From: GWE2-42-39 sp963662895
Lineage (GTDB): Bacteria; Bacteroidota; Bacteroidia; Bacteroidales; Prolixibacteraceae
Direction of reading: 5' to 3'
DNA length: 64,000 nt
NCBI GenBank assembly: GCA_963662895.1
Contig: OY759981.1
Span: 558,001 to 622,000, forward strand
Below the pieces are notes generated by a model. The model saw nothing but the letters and a program-made list of their open reading frames with translations, made no database searches and had not been told where the DNA came from. Shown in pieces: positions 36,199 through 44,564 of the stretch (positions are counted from its first letter, which is position 1; every line of letters starts with the position of its first letter). Position numbers and translations under genes: made by a program.

Positions 36199-37182
36199 AT
36201 GTATACCATAAAACAACTTCAGTCCATAATCGCTGAAAAAATTCAGAAAGAAGCTGATATTATTAGTTGTACAGAGCCGGTAAATTTGTATCAACCTGTT
36301 TCGTATACTCTGAATATGGGAGGCAAACGCCTCCGTCCGGTGATGGTTTTAATGTCCTGTAACCTGATCAATGACAATATAGAAAAAGCATTCCCTCCGG
36401 CACTGGCAATCGAAATTTTTCACAATTTCACCTTGCTTCACGACGATATTATGGACCGGGCCGACATACGCCGGGGACAGCCTGCAGTACATAAAAAATT
36501 CAACGAAAATGCAGCGATCCTGTCCGGCGACGCCATGTCAATTCTTGCCTATCAATATATCCTGAAAACCGAACTCCCTGACCTTCGCCCGTTAACGCAG
36601 CTTTTTTCGCAAACGGCAATCGAAATTTGTGAAGGGCAGCAATACGACATGGATTTTGAGAACCGGCTTAATGTAACCATTGACGAATACATGAAAATGA
36701 TCAGGCTGAAAACCGCCGTGTTAATTGCCTGCAGCCTGAAAGCCGGAGCCCTGGTGGCCGGAGCCGATGACAAAATCGCTGATCCGCTTTACCAATTCGG
36801 GATCAACCTGGGGCTTGCCTTCCAATTGCAGGATGATCTGCTGGACGTTTTTGCAGATGAAGAAAAATTCGGAAAAACAATAGGCGGCGATATTGTTTCA
36901 AACAAAAAAACCTTTTTGCTGTTAAAAGCACTTGAACTAGCAAAAGGAAAAACAAAAGAACAGTTGCTCGGCTGGATTACGAAATCCCCAACTAATGCTT
37001 CTGAAAAAATTAGCTCCGTACAAAAAATTTATACAGAATTAAACATTCCACAAATCACCAGGAACGAAATTGAAGGCTTTTATAAAGCTGCGATGAAAAA
37101 CCTGGATGAAGTTGCTATACATCACGAAAAAAAAGCAGGTTTGATTACCCTTTCAGAAATGATAATGAAAAGAGATCACTGA
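36199..37182 (+). CDS. Polyprenyl diphosphate synthase (short-chain type)
   Basis: 327-aa trans-isoprenyl synthase. First aspartate-rich motif HDDIMD at Asp82-Asp86 and second motif QLQDDLLD at Asp212-Asp216; GGKRLRP binds isopentenyl diphosphate. The residue five before the first DD is phenylalanine (Phe77), which in this family tends to limit products to C15-C20 instead of the long quinone side chain. Coupled to the upstream exporter gene (6-bp gap). Likely makes FPP/GGPP; product length is inference. Confidence 0.87.
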   Translation: MYTIKQLQSIIAEKIQKEADIISCTEPVNLYQPVSYTLNMGGKRLRPVMVLMSCNLINDNIEKAFPPALAIEIFHNFTLLHDDIMDRADIRRGQPAVHKKFNENAAILSGDAMSILAYQYILKTELPDLRPLTQLFSQTAIEICEGQQYDMDFENRLNVTIDEYMKMIRLKTAVLIACSLKAGALVAGADDKIADPLYQFGINLGLAFQLQDDLLDVFADEEKFGKTIGGDIVSNKKTFLLLKALELAKGKTKEQLLGWITKSPTNASEKISSVQKIYTELNIPQITRNEIEGFYKAAMKNLDEVAIHHEKKAGLITLSEMIMKRDH

Positions 37183-37423
37183 CGAGGAAGGATGCTCTGA
37201 CAGATTTACCAAAGTAAGATTATATATCGTCCCTAACGGGACTTTATAACTATTGGACTTACCCTTTTCTACCAATATTGAACAGCCCTGTCCCCTGCCT
37301 GCAAAATTGTTTTTTGTATCCCCTATATCAAATTTATCTGCATTTAACGTTTTTGAAAGCTGATATATTTGTTCAAATCCACAGGTTTTTGTATTTTCCG
37401 GCACGACTTTTAAACTTCATTTC

Positions 37424-38935
37424 ATGAGTCAAAATATCGGTAAAATTATACAGGTTATCGGGCCTGTGTTAGACATCAGCTTCGAAAGGGAAGGAAGCGA
37501 ACTCCCCAAAATTTATGACGCCCTTGAAATCGTCCGGGAAGGAAAAGACAATCTGATTGTCGAGTGCCAACAACATATTGGTGAAAATACAGTGCGAGCC
37601 GTTGCCATGGACTCAACCGACGGGCTGCAACGGGGAATGGACGTAATTGCTACCGGCAGCCCGATCGTAATGCCCAAAGGCGAAATAGCCCTGGGGCGTC
37701 TTCTTAATGTTACCGGCGATCCCGTTGACGGACTGGAAGAACTTCCCAAACAAGGATTGAATATCCACAATGAACCTCCCAAATACGAAGACCTGACCAC
37801 CGAAACCGAAGTTTTGTATACCGGGATCAAGGTAATCGACCTGATCGAGCCTTATCCCAAAGGAGGTAAAATCGGTTTATTCGGGGGAGCAGGGGTAGGC
37901 AAAACCGTACTGATACAGGAACTGATCAACAACATTGCCCTTGCCCACAGCGGACTTTCGGTATTTGCAGGAGTAGGCGAACGTACCCGTGAAGGGAACG
38001 ACCTGCTTCGTGAAATGATCGAAGCCAACATTGTAAACTATGGAGAAGAGTTTAAAAAATCGATGGAAGAAGGTAGCTGGGACTTATCGAAAGTGGATAA
38101 GGAAGCTGTGAAAAACTCAAAACTGGCGCTGGTATTCGGGCAAATGAACGAACCACCAGGCGCACGTGCCCGTGTAGCCCTCTCCGGTTTAACCATTGCC
38201 GAAAGTTTGCGTGATGGTGACGGAAGCACCGGGGGAGGACGTGATATTTTGTTTTTCGTCGACAATGTATTCCGTTTCACCCAGGCCGGTTCGGAAGTTT
38301 CCGCTTTGCTCGGGCGTATGCCTTCAGCCGTGGGGTACCAGCCAACACTGGCCACCGAAATGGGAGTCATGCAGGAACGTATTACCTCTACAAAAAACGG
38401 CTCAATTACATCTGTTCAGGCTGTTTATGTACCTGCCGACGACCTTACCGACCCGGCTCCGGCAACAACTTTTGCCCACCTGGATGCGACCACTGTTTTA
38501 AGCCGTAAACTCTTCGAAATTGGAATTTACCCTGCTGTAGACCCGCTTGACTCAACATCGCGCATCCTGACTGCCGAAGTAGTCGGTCCCGAACATTACA
38601 ATTGTACTGAACGGGTAAAAGAACTTTTGCAACGATACAAAGAATTACAGGATATTATTGCCATCCTCGGGATGGATGAACTTTCGGAGGAAGATAAATT
38701 GGCCGTACACCGTGCCCGTCGCGTGCAACGTTTTCTTTCACAACCGTTCTTCGTGGCTGAACAATTTACAGGCCTGGAAGGCAGACTGGTTTCCATTGAA
38801 GATACGATCAAAGGGTTTAACATGATTATGGACGGCGAAGTGGATCAATATCCCGAAGCCGCGTTTAACCTCGTTGGCACTATTGAAGAAGCTATTGCCA
38901 AAGGCGAAAAAATGCTGGCCGAAGCCAACGAATAA
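37424..38935 (+). CDS. atpD: F1F0 ATP synthase subunit beta
   Basis: Catalytic subunit of the F1 head. Walker A GLFGGAGVGKTVLIQE, GERTREGNDLLREM, Walker B region DILFFVDNVFRFTQAGSEVSALLGRMPSAVGYQPTL and the DELSEEDK (DELSEED) motif are all present. 503 aa, normal. The only ATP synthase genes here are atpD and atpC; the F0 and other F1 genes must lie elsewhere, as in a number of Bacteroidota. Confidence 0.98.
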   Translation: MSQNIGKIIQVIGPVLDISFEREGSELPKIYDALEIVREGKDNLIVECQQHIGENTVRAVAMDSTDGLQRGMDVIATGSPIVMPKGEIALGRLLNVTGDPVDGLEELPKQGLNIHNEPPKYEDLTTETEVLYTGIKVIDLIEPYPKGGKIGLFGGAGVGKTVLIQELINNIALAHSGLSVFAGVGERTREGNDLLREMIEANIVNYGEEFKKSMEEGSWDLSKVDKEAVKNSKLALVFGQMNEPPGARARVALSGLTIAESLRDGDGSTGGGRDILFFVDNVFRFTQAGSEVSALLGRMPSAVGYQPTLATEMGVMQERITSTKNGSITSVQAVYVPADDLTDPAPATTFAHLDATTVLSRKLFEIGIYPAVDPLDSTSRILTAEVVGPEHYNCTERVKELLQRYKELQDIIAILGMDELSEEDKLAVHRARRVQRFLSQPFFVAEQFTGLEGRLVSIEDTIKGFNMIMDGEVDQYPEAAFNLVGTIEEAIAKGEKMLAEANE

Positions 38936-38954
38936 TTAACTAAAACACAAATCC

Positions 38955-39197
38955 ATGTTTTTGGAAATTATCACACCCGATAAAAAGGTATTTTCCGGCG
39001 ATGTCAAACTGGTTCAGGTGCCCGGGAGCAAAGGCGCTTTTGAAATACTGAAAAACCATGCTCCGATCATCTCGACCCTTGACAAGGGAACAATCAAGGT
39101 GGTTGATCTTAGCGACAAGGAACAATTTTTTGAAATTACCGGCGGGGTGATTGAAAACAAAACCAACAAAATAATTGTTCTGGTCGAATCTGTTTAA
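38955..39197 (+). CDS. atpC: F1F0 ATP synthase subunit epsilon (short form)
   Basis: 80 aa: only the N-terminal beta-sandwich (FLEIITPDKKVFSGDVKLVQVPGSKGAFEILKNHAPIIS) is present; the C-terminal inhibitory helical hairpin of the about 135-aa E. coli protein is missing, which is usual for Bacteroidota. Starts 19 bp after atpD; followed by a terminator. Confidence 0.94.
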   Translation: MFLEIITPDKKVFSGDVKLVQVPGSKGAFEILKNHAPIISTLDKGTIKVVDLSDKEQFFEITGGVIENKTNKIIVLVESV

Positions 39198-39221
39198 AAC
39201 AAACAATTCCAGCTATATTTA

Positions 39222-39249
39222 CCCTGAAGTTGCCCCTTCAGGGTTTTTT
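39222..39249 (+). terminator. Terminator after atpC
   Basis: Stem CCCTGAAG / CTTCAGGG with a 6-nt loop, then six Ts. Confidence 0.88.
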
Positions 39250-39259
39250 ATTCTTTAGG

Positions 39260-40240
39260 ATGAAAAAATTTTTAGTCATACGGCTTAGCTCCATCGGCGA
39301 TATTGTTCTCACAACGCCGGTAGTCAGGCAATTAAGGACACAATTACAAGACAGTGAGGTTCATTTCCTGACCAAACAAAAATACCGCTGTCTGCTGGAA
39401 GGCAACCCGTATATCAACCACCTGTATTCATTCGAAAAAACACTTGATGAAGTCATACCGGCACTGAAAAAAGAAAATTATGATTTCGTGATCGACCTTC
39501 ATCGTAATCTCCGGAGCCTGAGGATAAAAAACTCACTGCGTGTCAAATCATTTTCATTTGAAAAACTGAATTTTAAGAAATGGTTGCTGGTCAATCTCAA
39601 GATCGATAAACTTCCGGACATTCATATTGTAGAACGCTACCTTGACACGCTGAAAAGTTTTGGCATTAAAAACGACAGGAAGGGGCTCGATTATTTTATC
39701 CCGGAGCAGGAAAAATTCGATATAAATAACTTACCTGCCGGTTTTCAGGAAGGTTATATTGTACTCGCTTTAGCGGGAACTTATTTCACAAAACAGCTTC
39801 CTGCTGAAAAATACCTTCCACTGGTCAATAATTCGCAATACCGTTTTGTACTTCTGGGAGGTACCACTGAGAAAAAAGCAGCACAATCCATCATGTCTAC
39901 AGCAGGTGACAATGTAGTCGACTATTGCGGTCAACTCTCTATCAACCAGTCGGCCTCACTGGTCGGGCAGGCCCGTCTGGTAATTAGTAACGACACCGGG
40001 TTGATGCACATCGCAGCGGCTTTCCGTAAAAAAATATTATCGGTTTGGGGAAACACAGTACCTCAACTGGGAATGTACCCTTACCTGCCGGCAGAAGGTT
40101 CTGAAATACTCGAAGTAAAGGGATTGAAATGCCGGCCCTGCTCGAAACTGGGGAAACATAAATGCCCGAAAAAACATTTCAAATGTATGAACAATATTTC
40201 CGCACAATCGCTGGTCAACTGGGTGGAAAGAAACTATTAA
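39260..40240 (+). CDS. Glycosyltransferase family 9 (heptosyltransferase-like)
   Basis: 326 aa. N-terminal MKKFLVIRLSSIGDIVLTTPVVRQL and C-terminal VISNDTGLMHIAAAFRKKILSVWGNTVP are the hallmark GT9 nucleotide-sugar-binding segments. Late cysteines (KGLKCRPCSKLGKHKCPKKHFKC) match the CxPC tail seen in many heptosyltransferases. Probably adds a sugar to the LPS core on the cytoplasmic face. Start at MKKFLVIR; the upstream extension of the frame from 39230 overlaps the atpC terminator and is not used. Confidence 0.88.
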   Translation: MKKFLVIRLSSIGDIVLTTPVVRQLRTQLQDSEVHFLTKQKYRCLLEGNPYINHLYSFEKTLDEVIPALKKENYDFVIDLHRNLRSLRIKNSLRVKSFSFEKLNFKKWLLVNLKIDKLPDIHIVERYLDTLKSFGIKNDRKGLDYFIPEQEKFDINNLPAGFQEGYIVLALAGTYFTKQLPAEKYLPLVNNSQYRFVLLGGTTEKKAAQSIMSTAGDNVVDYCGQLSINQSASLVGQARLVISNDTGLMHIAAAFRKKILSVWGNTVPQLGMYPYLPAEGSEILEVKGLKCRPCSKLGKHKCPKKHFKCMNNISAQSLVNWVERNY

Positions 40241-40248
40241 GCGGGATT

Positions 40249-41424
40249 TCAGGAATAATCGGCAAAAGCTCTTTTTATCCGTTCCAGGGCTTCTTTTATG
40301 ACCGAACGGGGACACCCCAGGTTCAACCGCATGAAACCTTTGCCCTGCCTCCCAAACTGAATACCCCGGTTCAACCCGACACCTGCCTGGACCAGACGGT
40401 CATTAATCTCAGCATCCTTCATTCCGAAAGCTGAAAAATCGAGCCAGACCAGGTAAGTTGCCTCCGGCTTCATGGGGACAATCCGGGGAATATTTTCGTC
40501 CAGAAAACGTTCCAGAAAATAATAATTCCCCTGTACGTATTCCATCATCCGGTCAACCCATTCTGCCCCGTTACAATATGCGGTTTCAAGAGCAACAGCC
40601 CCAAACAGGTTGCCTCCGGACAAATGAGTTCCTTGCATTAAATTGTCATATTTGTCATATATTTTTCTATTAGGCATGACAAGAAATGAAGTAGAAAGGC
40701 CGGCTACATTAAACGTTTTGCTGGGGGCCATGCAGGTAATACTGTTCATGGCAAACTCTTCGGAAACCGAAGCAAAAGGAATATGTTTATGCCCCTTAAA
40801 AGCCAGATCAGAATGAATTTCATCGGAAACTACTATGATGTTATTATCCAAACATATCTCACCTATTTTCTGCAATTCGTCCCTGGTCCATGCCATACCC
40901 CCCGGATTGTGAGGATTACAAAGAAGCAGCATTTTAGTGTCGGCCTGTATTTTCTTCTCCAGATCGCTGTAATCCATACAGTACCTTCCGTTTTGCAGTT
41001 TCAAGGGATTTTCTATTATTTCCCGGTCACTGTTTTTTATAGCCGAGAAAAAGGGGAAATAAACCGGAGGCTGCACAATTACCGAATCGCCAGGCCCGGA
41101 AAAACACATTACAGACAGAGCCAGTGCAGGAACCACTCCCGGGCTAAAATGTATCCATTCTTTTTGTATCTCCCAGTCGTGGCGGATTTTCAGCCAATGC
41201 ACAATGGCTTCGTTATATGAATCCGGTCGGAAAGTATACCCGTAAATCTCATGTTGTGCCCGTCGCTGTATCGCTTCTGTAATAAAACAGGGAGTCCTAA
41301 AATCCATATCAGCTACCCATAGGGGAAGTACATCCTCTTTTCCAAAAAAATGTAAACGTCCGTCGTATTTTTCACAGTTGGTATTTCTGCGATCAATAAT
41401 TTCGTCAAAATTATAATTCTCCAT
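40249..41424 (-). CDS. PatB/MalY-type PLP aminotransferase (probable C-S lyase)
   Basis: 391-aa fold-type I PLP enzyme. ADMDF (about 38-42), NPHNPGGMAWTRDEL, SDEIHSDLAFKGHKHIPFAS and the Schiff-base lysine region APSKTFNVAGLSTS are the PatB/MalY pattern; many members are cystathionine beta-lyases producing homocysteine, others general aminotransferases. Substrate not certain. Monocistronic, convergent with the GT9 gene with 8 bp between stops. Confidence 0.88.
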   Translation of the reverse strand: MENYNFDEIIDRRNTNCEKYDGRLHFFGKEDVLPLWVADMDFRTPCFITEAIQRRAQHEIYGYTFRPDSYNEAIVHWLKIRHDWEIQKEWIHFSPGVVPALALSVMCFSGPGDSVIVQPPVYFPFFSAIKNSDREIIENPLKLQNGRYCMDYSDLEKKIQADTKMLLLCNPHNPGGMAWTRDELQKIGEICLDNNIIVVSDEIHSDLAFKGHKHIPFASVSEEFAMNSITCMAPSKTFNVAGLSTSFLVMPNRKIYDKYDNLMQGTHLSGGNLFGAVALETAYCNGAEWVDRMMEYVQGNYYFLERFLDENIPRIVPMKPEATYLVWLDFSAFGMKDAEINDRLVQAGVGLNRGIQFGRQGKGFMRLNLGCPRSVIKEALERIKRAFADYS

Positions 41425-41497
41425 CTTTCAAAAATATACTTGCTTTTATCTCTAAAAAATGGCTGAAGGTAATGTTATCATTAAAAGGAAAAAATGA

Positions 41498-42187
41498 TTA
41501 AAGTTCAATTTTACGTAAATAATCCAAATCATTTTCCCTTTCCACTTTTAAGACGAAGTTAAACCGGTCCGGGGTAAGACAAAGGTCAAAATCACTTGAA
41601 GGCGACCACTCCTGGTTTTCAGGATCGAAAAAACGGGCCCCGCTACCATGTCGTAATTTTTTAACCATTTCCTGAAAACCGACAGCCCTGTTTTCCAACT
41701 TGTTTTTAATGTATTCTGCAAAAAAAGTATCTTCATCCGTGGGGCGCTCACAACTATAGCCCATACATACTAACGACACGTGTTTCGGCTTTTTATCTCT
41801 GATATAATTAATAATAGCACCGGCATTTACAAAACTCCCGGTAATAATTTCACCGGCATTGGTTGCATTGGCTATTCCCTGTGTTCCGGAACTGGTAGTA
41901 TGAACAATAATCTTTCCCGATAAATCCACAGACAAAATATGGGTCGGCGAATTTCCAAAATCAAATCCCTCGGGTTTTTTCTCGAAGCGTTCCCCCATCA
42001 ATATAAATTCAGGATGCTCTTTCTTTAACCGGTATGCCAGGTCGATATCCCCCACCGGATAAATTCTCGAAGCCCCGTTCGCAAAAGCATAACAGGCCGT
42101 AGAAAATGCCCTGAATACATCGATAATCACTGTCAGTCCCTGTGCTGCTTTAGCCCCTTCGAGTAATTGAAGAATTTCTATTTGCAT
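41498..42187 (-). CDS. 2-phosphosulfolactate phosphatase-like protein (ComB family)
   Basis: 229 aa of the ComB fold: VIIDVFRAFSTACYAFANGA (about 20-39), GERFEKKPEGFDFGNSP, and HTTSSGTQGIANATNAGEIITGSFVNA. In methanogens ComB works in coenzyme M synthesis, but the family is widespread in bacteria lacking that pathway, where the substrate is unknown. No other coenzyme M or sulfonate genes are nearby, so I would not infer that pathway. Confidence 0.82.
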   Translation of the reverse strand: MQIEILQLLEGAKAAQGLTVIIDVFRAFSTACYAFANGASRIYPVGDIDLAYRLKKEHPEFILMGERFEKKPEGFDFGNSPTHILSVDLSGKIIVHTTSSGTQGIANATNAGEIITGSFVNAGAIINYIRDKKPKHVSLVCMGYSCERPTDEDTFFAEYIKNKLENRAVGFQEMVKKLRHGSGARFFDPENQEWSPSSDFDLCLTPDRFNFVLKVERENDLDYLRKIEL

Positions 42188-42439
42188 TATAACTTACTAT
42201 TATTCTCAGATACAAATCAAAGCCTGTAAATGTATCTTACAAATAACTATCCGGCAAATTTTATAGAAAACCTCACTGTTTTACCGAAATATAATATTTC
42301 ACAAAAATACACGGCACGGTTATTGTAAAAAATAGCATTTTTTTCAAAAAACACTGACAAATAAGGGGATTCAGACACATAAACATCTCCAAAAACAGCA
42401 CACATGCTATAGAGCATAAAATTAACAATCAGTTAACGT

Positions 42440-42468
42440 ATGTTTTACAGCACAATGCTGTAAAACAT
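42440..42468. promoter_or_regulatory. Perfect 13-bp inverted repeat, probable operator
   Basis: Arms ATGTTTTACAGCA and TGCTGTAAAACAT are exact reverse complements separated by CAA. The palindrome ends 2 bp before the -7 box of the downstream gene, thus covering the -33/spacer region where a repressor or activator dimer would act. Being upstream of the transcription start it should function as DNA rather than RNA. Confidence 0.7.
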
Positions 42469-42470
42469 GT

Positions 42471-42478
42471 TATATTTG
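42471..42478 (+). promoter_or_regulatory. -7 promoter box TATATTTG
   Basis: Perfect TAnnTTTG, 36 bp before the ATG at 42515; overlaps an in-frame upstream ATG (42467), which is therefore unlikely to be used. Confidence 0.65.
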
Positions 42479-42514
42479 CATTGTATTTACTGTTTCACTT
42501 TAATTTTTAAAACG

Positions 42515-43114
42515 ATGAAAACAATCAGAACAATTTCAAAAGTAACAACAATCATTGCATTTGTAGCATTTGCAAACGTTGTTTTAGCGACAGGGAACCT
42601 AAAAGTGAACATCCTTCCACTGACCTCTGAAAAAGCAGTAGTAGCTATCTCAAACAATATCGGAAGTACTTTTCAAATCAGCATTGAAAATGAAAACGGA
42701 GAAATTCTTTTTTACAAAGAAACTTCTGACGCCGTTACTGATTACAGTAAAATTTACGACTTCTCGAAACTTGAAAAAGGCAACTACAAATTGAATGTAG
42801 CAATCGACGGTGAAAAAATATCACGCGATTTCACCATTGAAAGAAACAACATTGCTGTTGGAAAAGCCAAACCGGTAATTGATCCTTACTTCAGTTTTAA
42901 AGACAATGTTTTAAAAATCTCGTATTTGAATTTTGAAGAAAAAGATGTTAACATCAAATTCTTCGACAGTTCGGATTTGATTTACAGCAAAGCTGCAGGA
43001 AATAAATTTAACCTGAGCGAAGGATTTGACTTGTCGAAACTGAAATCCGGGAATTATTCAGTGAACCTGTCTTCTGTCAACGATGAATACACTTACAACT
43101 TTACTATTAAATAA
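42515..43114 (+). CDS. Exported protein with two related beta-sandwich repeats
   Basis: 199 aa with a signal peptide (MKTIRTISKVTTIIAFVAFANVVLA). The mature part contains two similar about 80-residue units: STFQISIENENGEILFYKE ... DFSKLEKGNYKLNVAIDGEKISRDFTI and KDVNIKFFDSSDLIYSK ... DLSKLKSGNYSVNLSSVNDEYTYNFTI. The shared pattern (L.KG/SGNY....) resembles Bacteroidota DUF3244/secretion-tail-like immunoglobulin folds. Function unknown. Start at MKTIRT, because the upstream Met precedes the promoter. Controlled by a striking palindrome; ended by a strong terminator. Confidence 0.78.
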   Translation: MKTIRTISKVTTIIAFVAFANVVLATGNLKVNILPLTSEKAVVAISNNIGSTFQISIENENGEILFYKETSDAVTDYSKIYDFSKLEKGNYKLNVAIDGEKISRDFTIERNNIAVGKAKPVIDPYFSFKDNVLKISYLNFEEKDVNIKFFDSSDLIYSKAAGNKFNLSEGFDLSKLKSGNYSVNLSSVNDEYTYNFTIK

Positions 43115-43136
43115 TTAGCGAATTGGAAAATAGATG

Positions 43137-43166
43137 AAATGCGGTCTTAGTACCGCATTTTTTTTG
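43137..43166 (+). terminator. Terminator after the exported protein gene
   Basis: Stem AAATGCGGT / ACCGCATTT with loop CTTAGT, followed by a T run. Confidence 0.88.
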
Positions 43167-43210
43167 CTTTTTATTTTAGCGTAAATTCGCAGGACGAAAA
43201 AGCAAAAGCA

Positions 43211-44470
43211 ATGGTGCGAAAAGATGTGGAAATAATGGCCCCGGTAGGTTCCTACGAAACGCTGATGGCTGCTATCCAGGCAGGAGCAGGCTCTGTATAT
43301 TTTGGAGTAGAACAGTTGAATATGCGTGCCCGTTCCTCGAATAATTTTACTTTTGAAGACCTGAAGAAAATCACCGGAATCGCTCATAAAGCAGGTGTAA
43401 AGACATACCTGACCGTTAATACCATTATTTTCGACAACGAAATTGACAAACTTCATGCAATCATTGATACAGCCAAACAGGCTGGCATTTCAGCCGTCAT
43501 TGCTTCCGATATTTCGGTCATTCAGTATGCCCGTGAAACCGGAGTTGAAGTACACATCTCAACCCAGGTAAATATCACCAATTTTAAAGCTGTAAAATTT
43601 TATGCGCAATTTGCTGATGTAGTCGTCCTTGCCCGGGAGATGAACCTGGGCCGCGTACGGGAAATCAGTAAAAAAATTGAGGAGCAACAGGTTAAAGGGC
43701 CGTTGGGTAATATAGTCCGTCTTGAGATGTTTGTGCACGGGGCCCTGTGCATGGCTGTTTCCGGCAAATGTTACCTGAGCCTGCACGAAATGAACTCGTC
43801 AGCTAACCGGGGCAGTTGTCTTCAAACATGCCGCCGGTCTTACACCGTAACCGACAATGAAACCGGCGCAGAACTGGAGATCGACAATGAATACATCATG
43901 TCCCCAAAAGACCTGAAGACCATCCATTTCCTGAATAAAATACTTGATGCCGGGATAAGCGTTTTAAAAATTGAAGGACGCGCCCGCTCTGCCGAATACG
44001 TTTACACTGTGGTACAGTGTTACAACGAAGCCGTTAATGCTTACTTCGACCAGTCGTTTACCGAAGAAAAGATCAGACAATGGGACGAAAGGCTCAGTAC
44101 TGTTTTCAACCGGGGTTTCTGGAATGGTTACTACCTGGGGCAGCGGCTTGGGGAATGGAGCAAAAACTACGGTTCACAGGCAACTCAACGAAAAATGTAC
44201 ATTGGTAAGGGGCTTAATTACTTTTCGAACCTGAAAGTAGCCGAATTTAAAATGGAAACCGGCAGCCTGAAAGTGGGCGATGAAATTTATGTGACCGGCC
44301 CGACTACCGGTATCATCAAATCAACGATAACGGAAATACGGGTTGACCTGAAACCTGTACAGGAGACTGTGAAAGGTGAAAAATTTTCCATCAAGCTCGA
44401 TGAAAAAATAAGGCGTTCCGATAAACTTTTCAAGATAATTGACGCCCGGCAAGTACAACAAAGAAAATAA
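43211..44470 (+). CDS. U32-family peptidase-like protein (TrhP-type)
   Basis: 419 aa. U32 signatures: MAPVGSYETLMAAIQAGAGSVYFGVEQLNMRA (about 9-40) and the motif EMFVHGALCMAVSGKCYLSLHE ... NRGSCLQTCRRSY, whose cysteines are thought to bind a cluster. Several U32 proteins (YegQ/TrhP, RlhA) are RNA hydroxylation factors rather than proteases; with its about 80-residue C-terminal beta-barrel this one is nearest the tRNA U34 hydroxylation type. That assignment is inference. Confidence 0.85.
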   Translation: MVRKDVEIMAPVGSYETLMAAIQAGAGSVYFGVEQLNMRARSSNNFTFEDLKKITGIAHKAGVKTYLTVNTIIFDNEIDKLHAIIDTAKQAGISAVIASDISVIQYARETGVEVHISTQVNITNFKAVKFYAQFADVVVLAREMNLGRVREISKKIEEQQVKGPLGNIVRLEMFVHGALCMAVSGKCYLSLHEMNSSANRGSCLQTCRRSYTVTDNETGAELEIDNEYIMSPKDLKTIHFLNKILDAGISVLKIEGRARSAEYVYTVVQCYNEAVNAYFDQSFTEEKIRQWDERLSTVFNRGFWNGYYLGQRLGEWSKNYGSQATQRKMYIGKGLNYFSNLKVAEFKMETGSLKVGDEIYVTGPTTGIIKSTITEIRVDLKPVQETVKGEKFSIKLDEKIRRSDKLFKIIDARQVQQRK

Positions 44471-44541
44471 ACAACATGGTTTCCGGTTCAGAAAAAGCAA
44501 AACCAGTCGTTAATTTCTATGGCATCAAAATTCTTTCTTTG

Positions 44542-44549
44542 TAATTTTG
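44542..44549 (+). promoter_or_regulatory. -7 promoter box TAATTTTG
   Basis: Perfect TAnnTTTG 15 bp before the ATG at 44565. The alternative TTG start at 44547 lies inside this box, so the ATG is preferred. Confidence 0.5.
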
Positions 44550-44564
44550 AACAAAACTTCAGGT

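Larger units (their letters stand above)
42188..42514. other. Divergent control region, 327 bp
   Basis: AT-rich spacer between comB-like (minus) and an exported-protein gene (plus). It holds the perfect palindrome at 42440-42468 and the -7 box at 42471-42478, listed separately; no ORF or RNA gene seen. Confidence 0.6.

Noticed and set aside
37153..37404. 83-codon minus-strand frame between the prenyl synthase and atpD
   Set aside because: No recognisable family, overlaps the 3' end of the synthase gene and has no promoter or signal features; likely chance.
41498..42187. Coenzyme M biosynthesis
   Set aside because: ComB homologues are widespread outside that pathway and no partner genes (comA, comC, comDE) are near.
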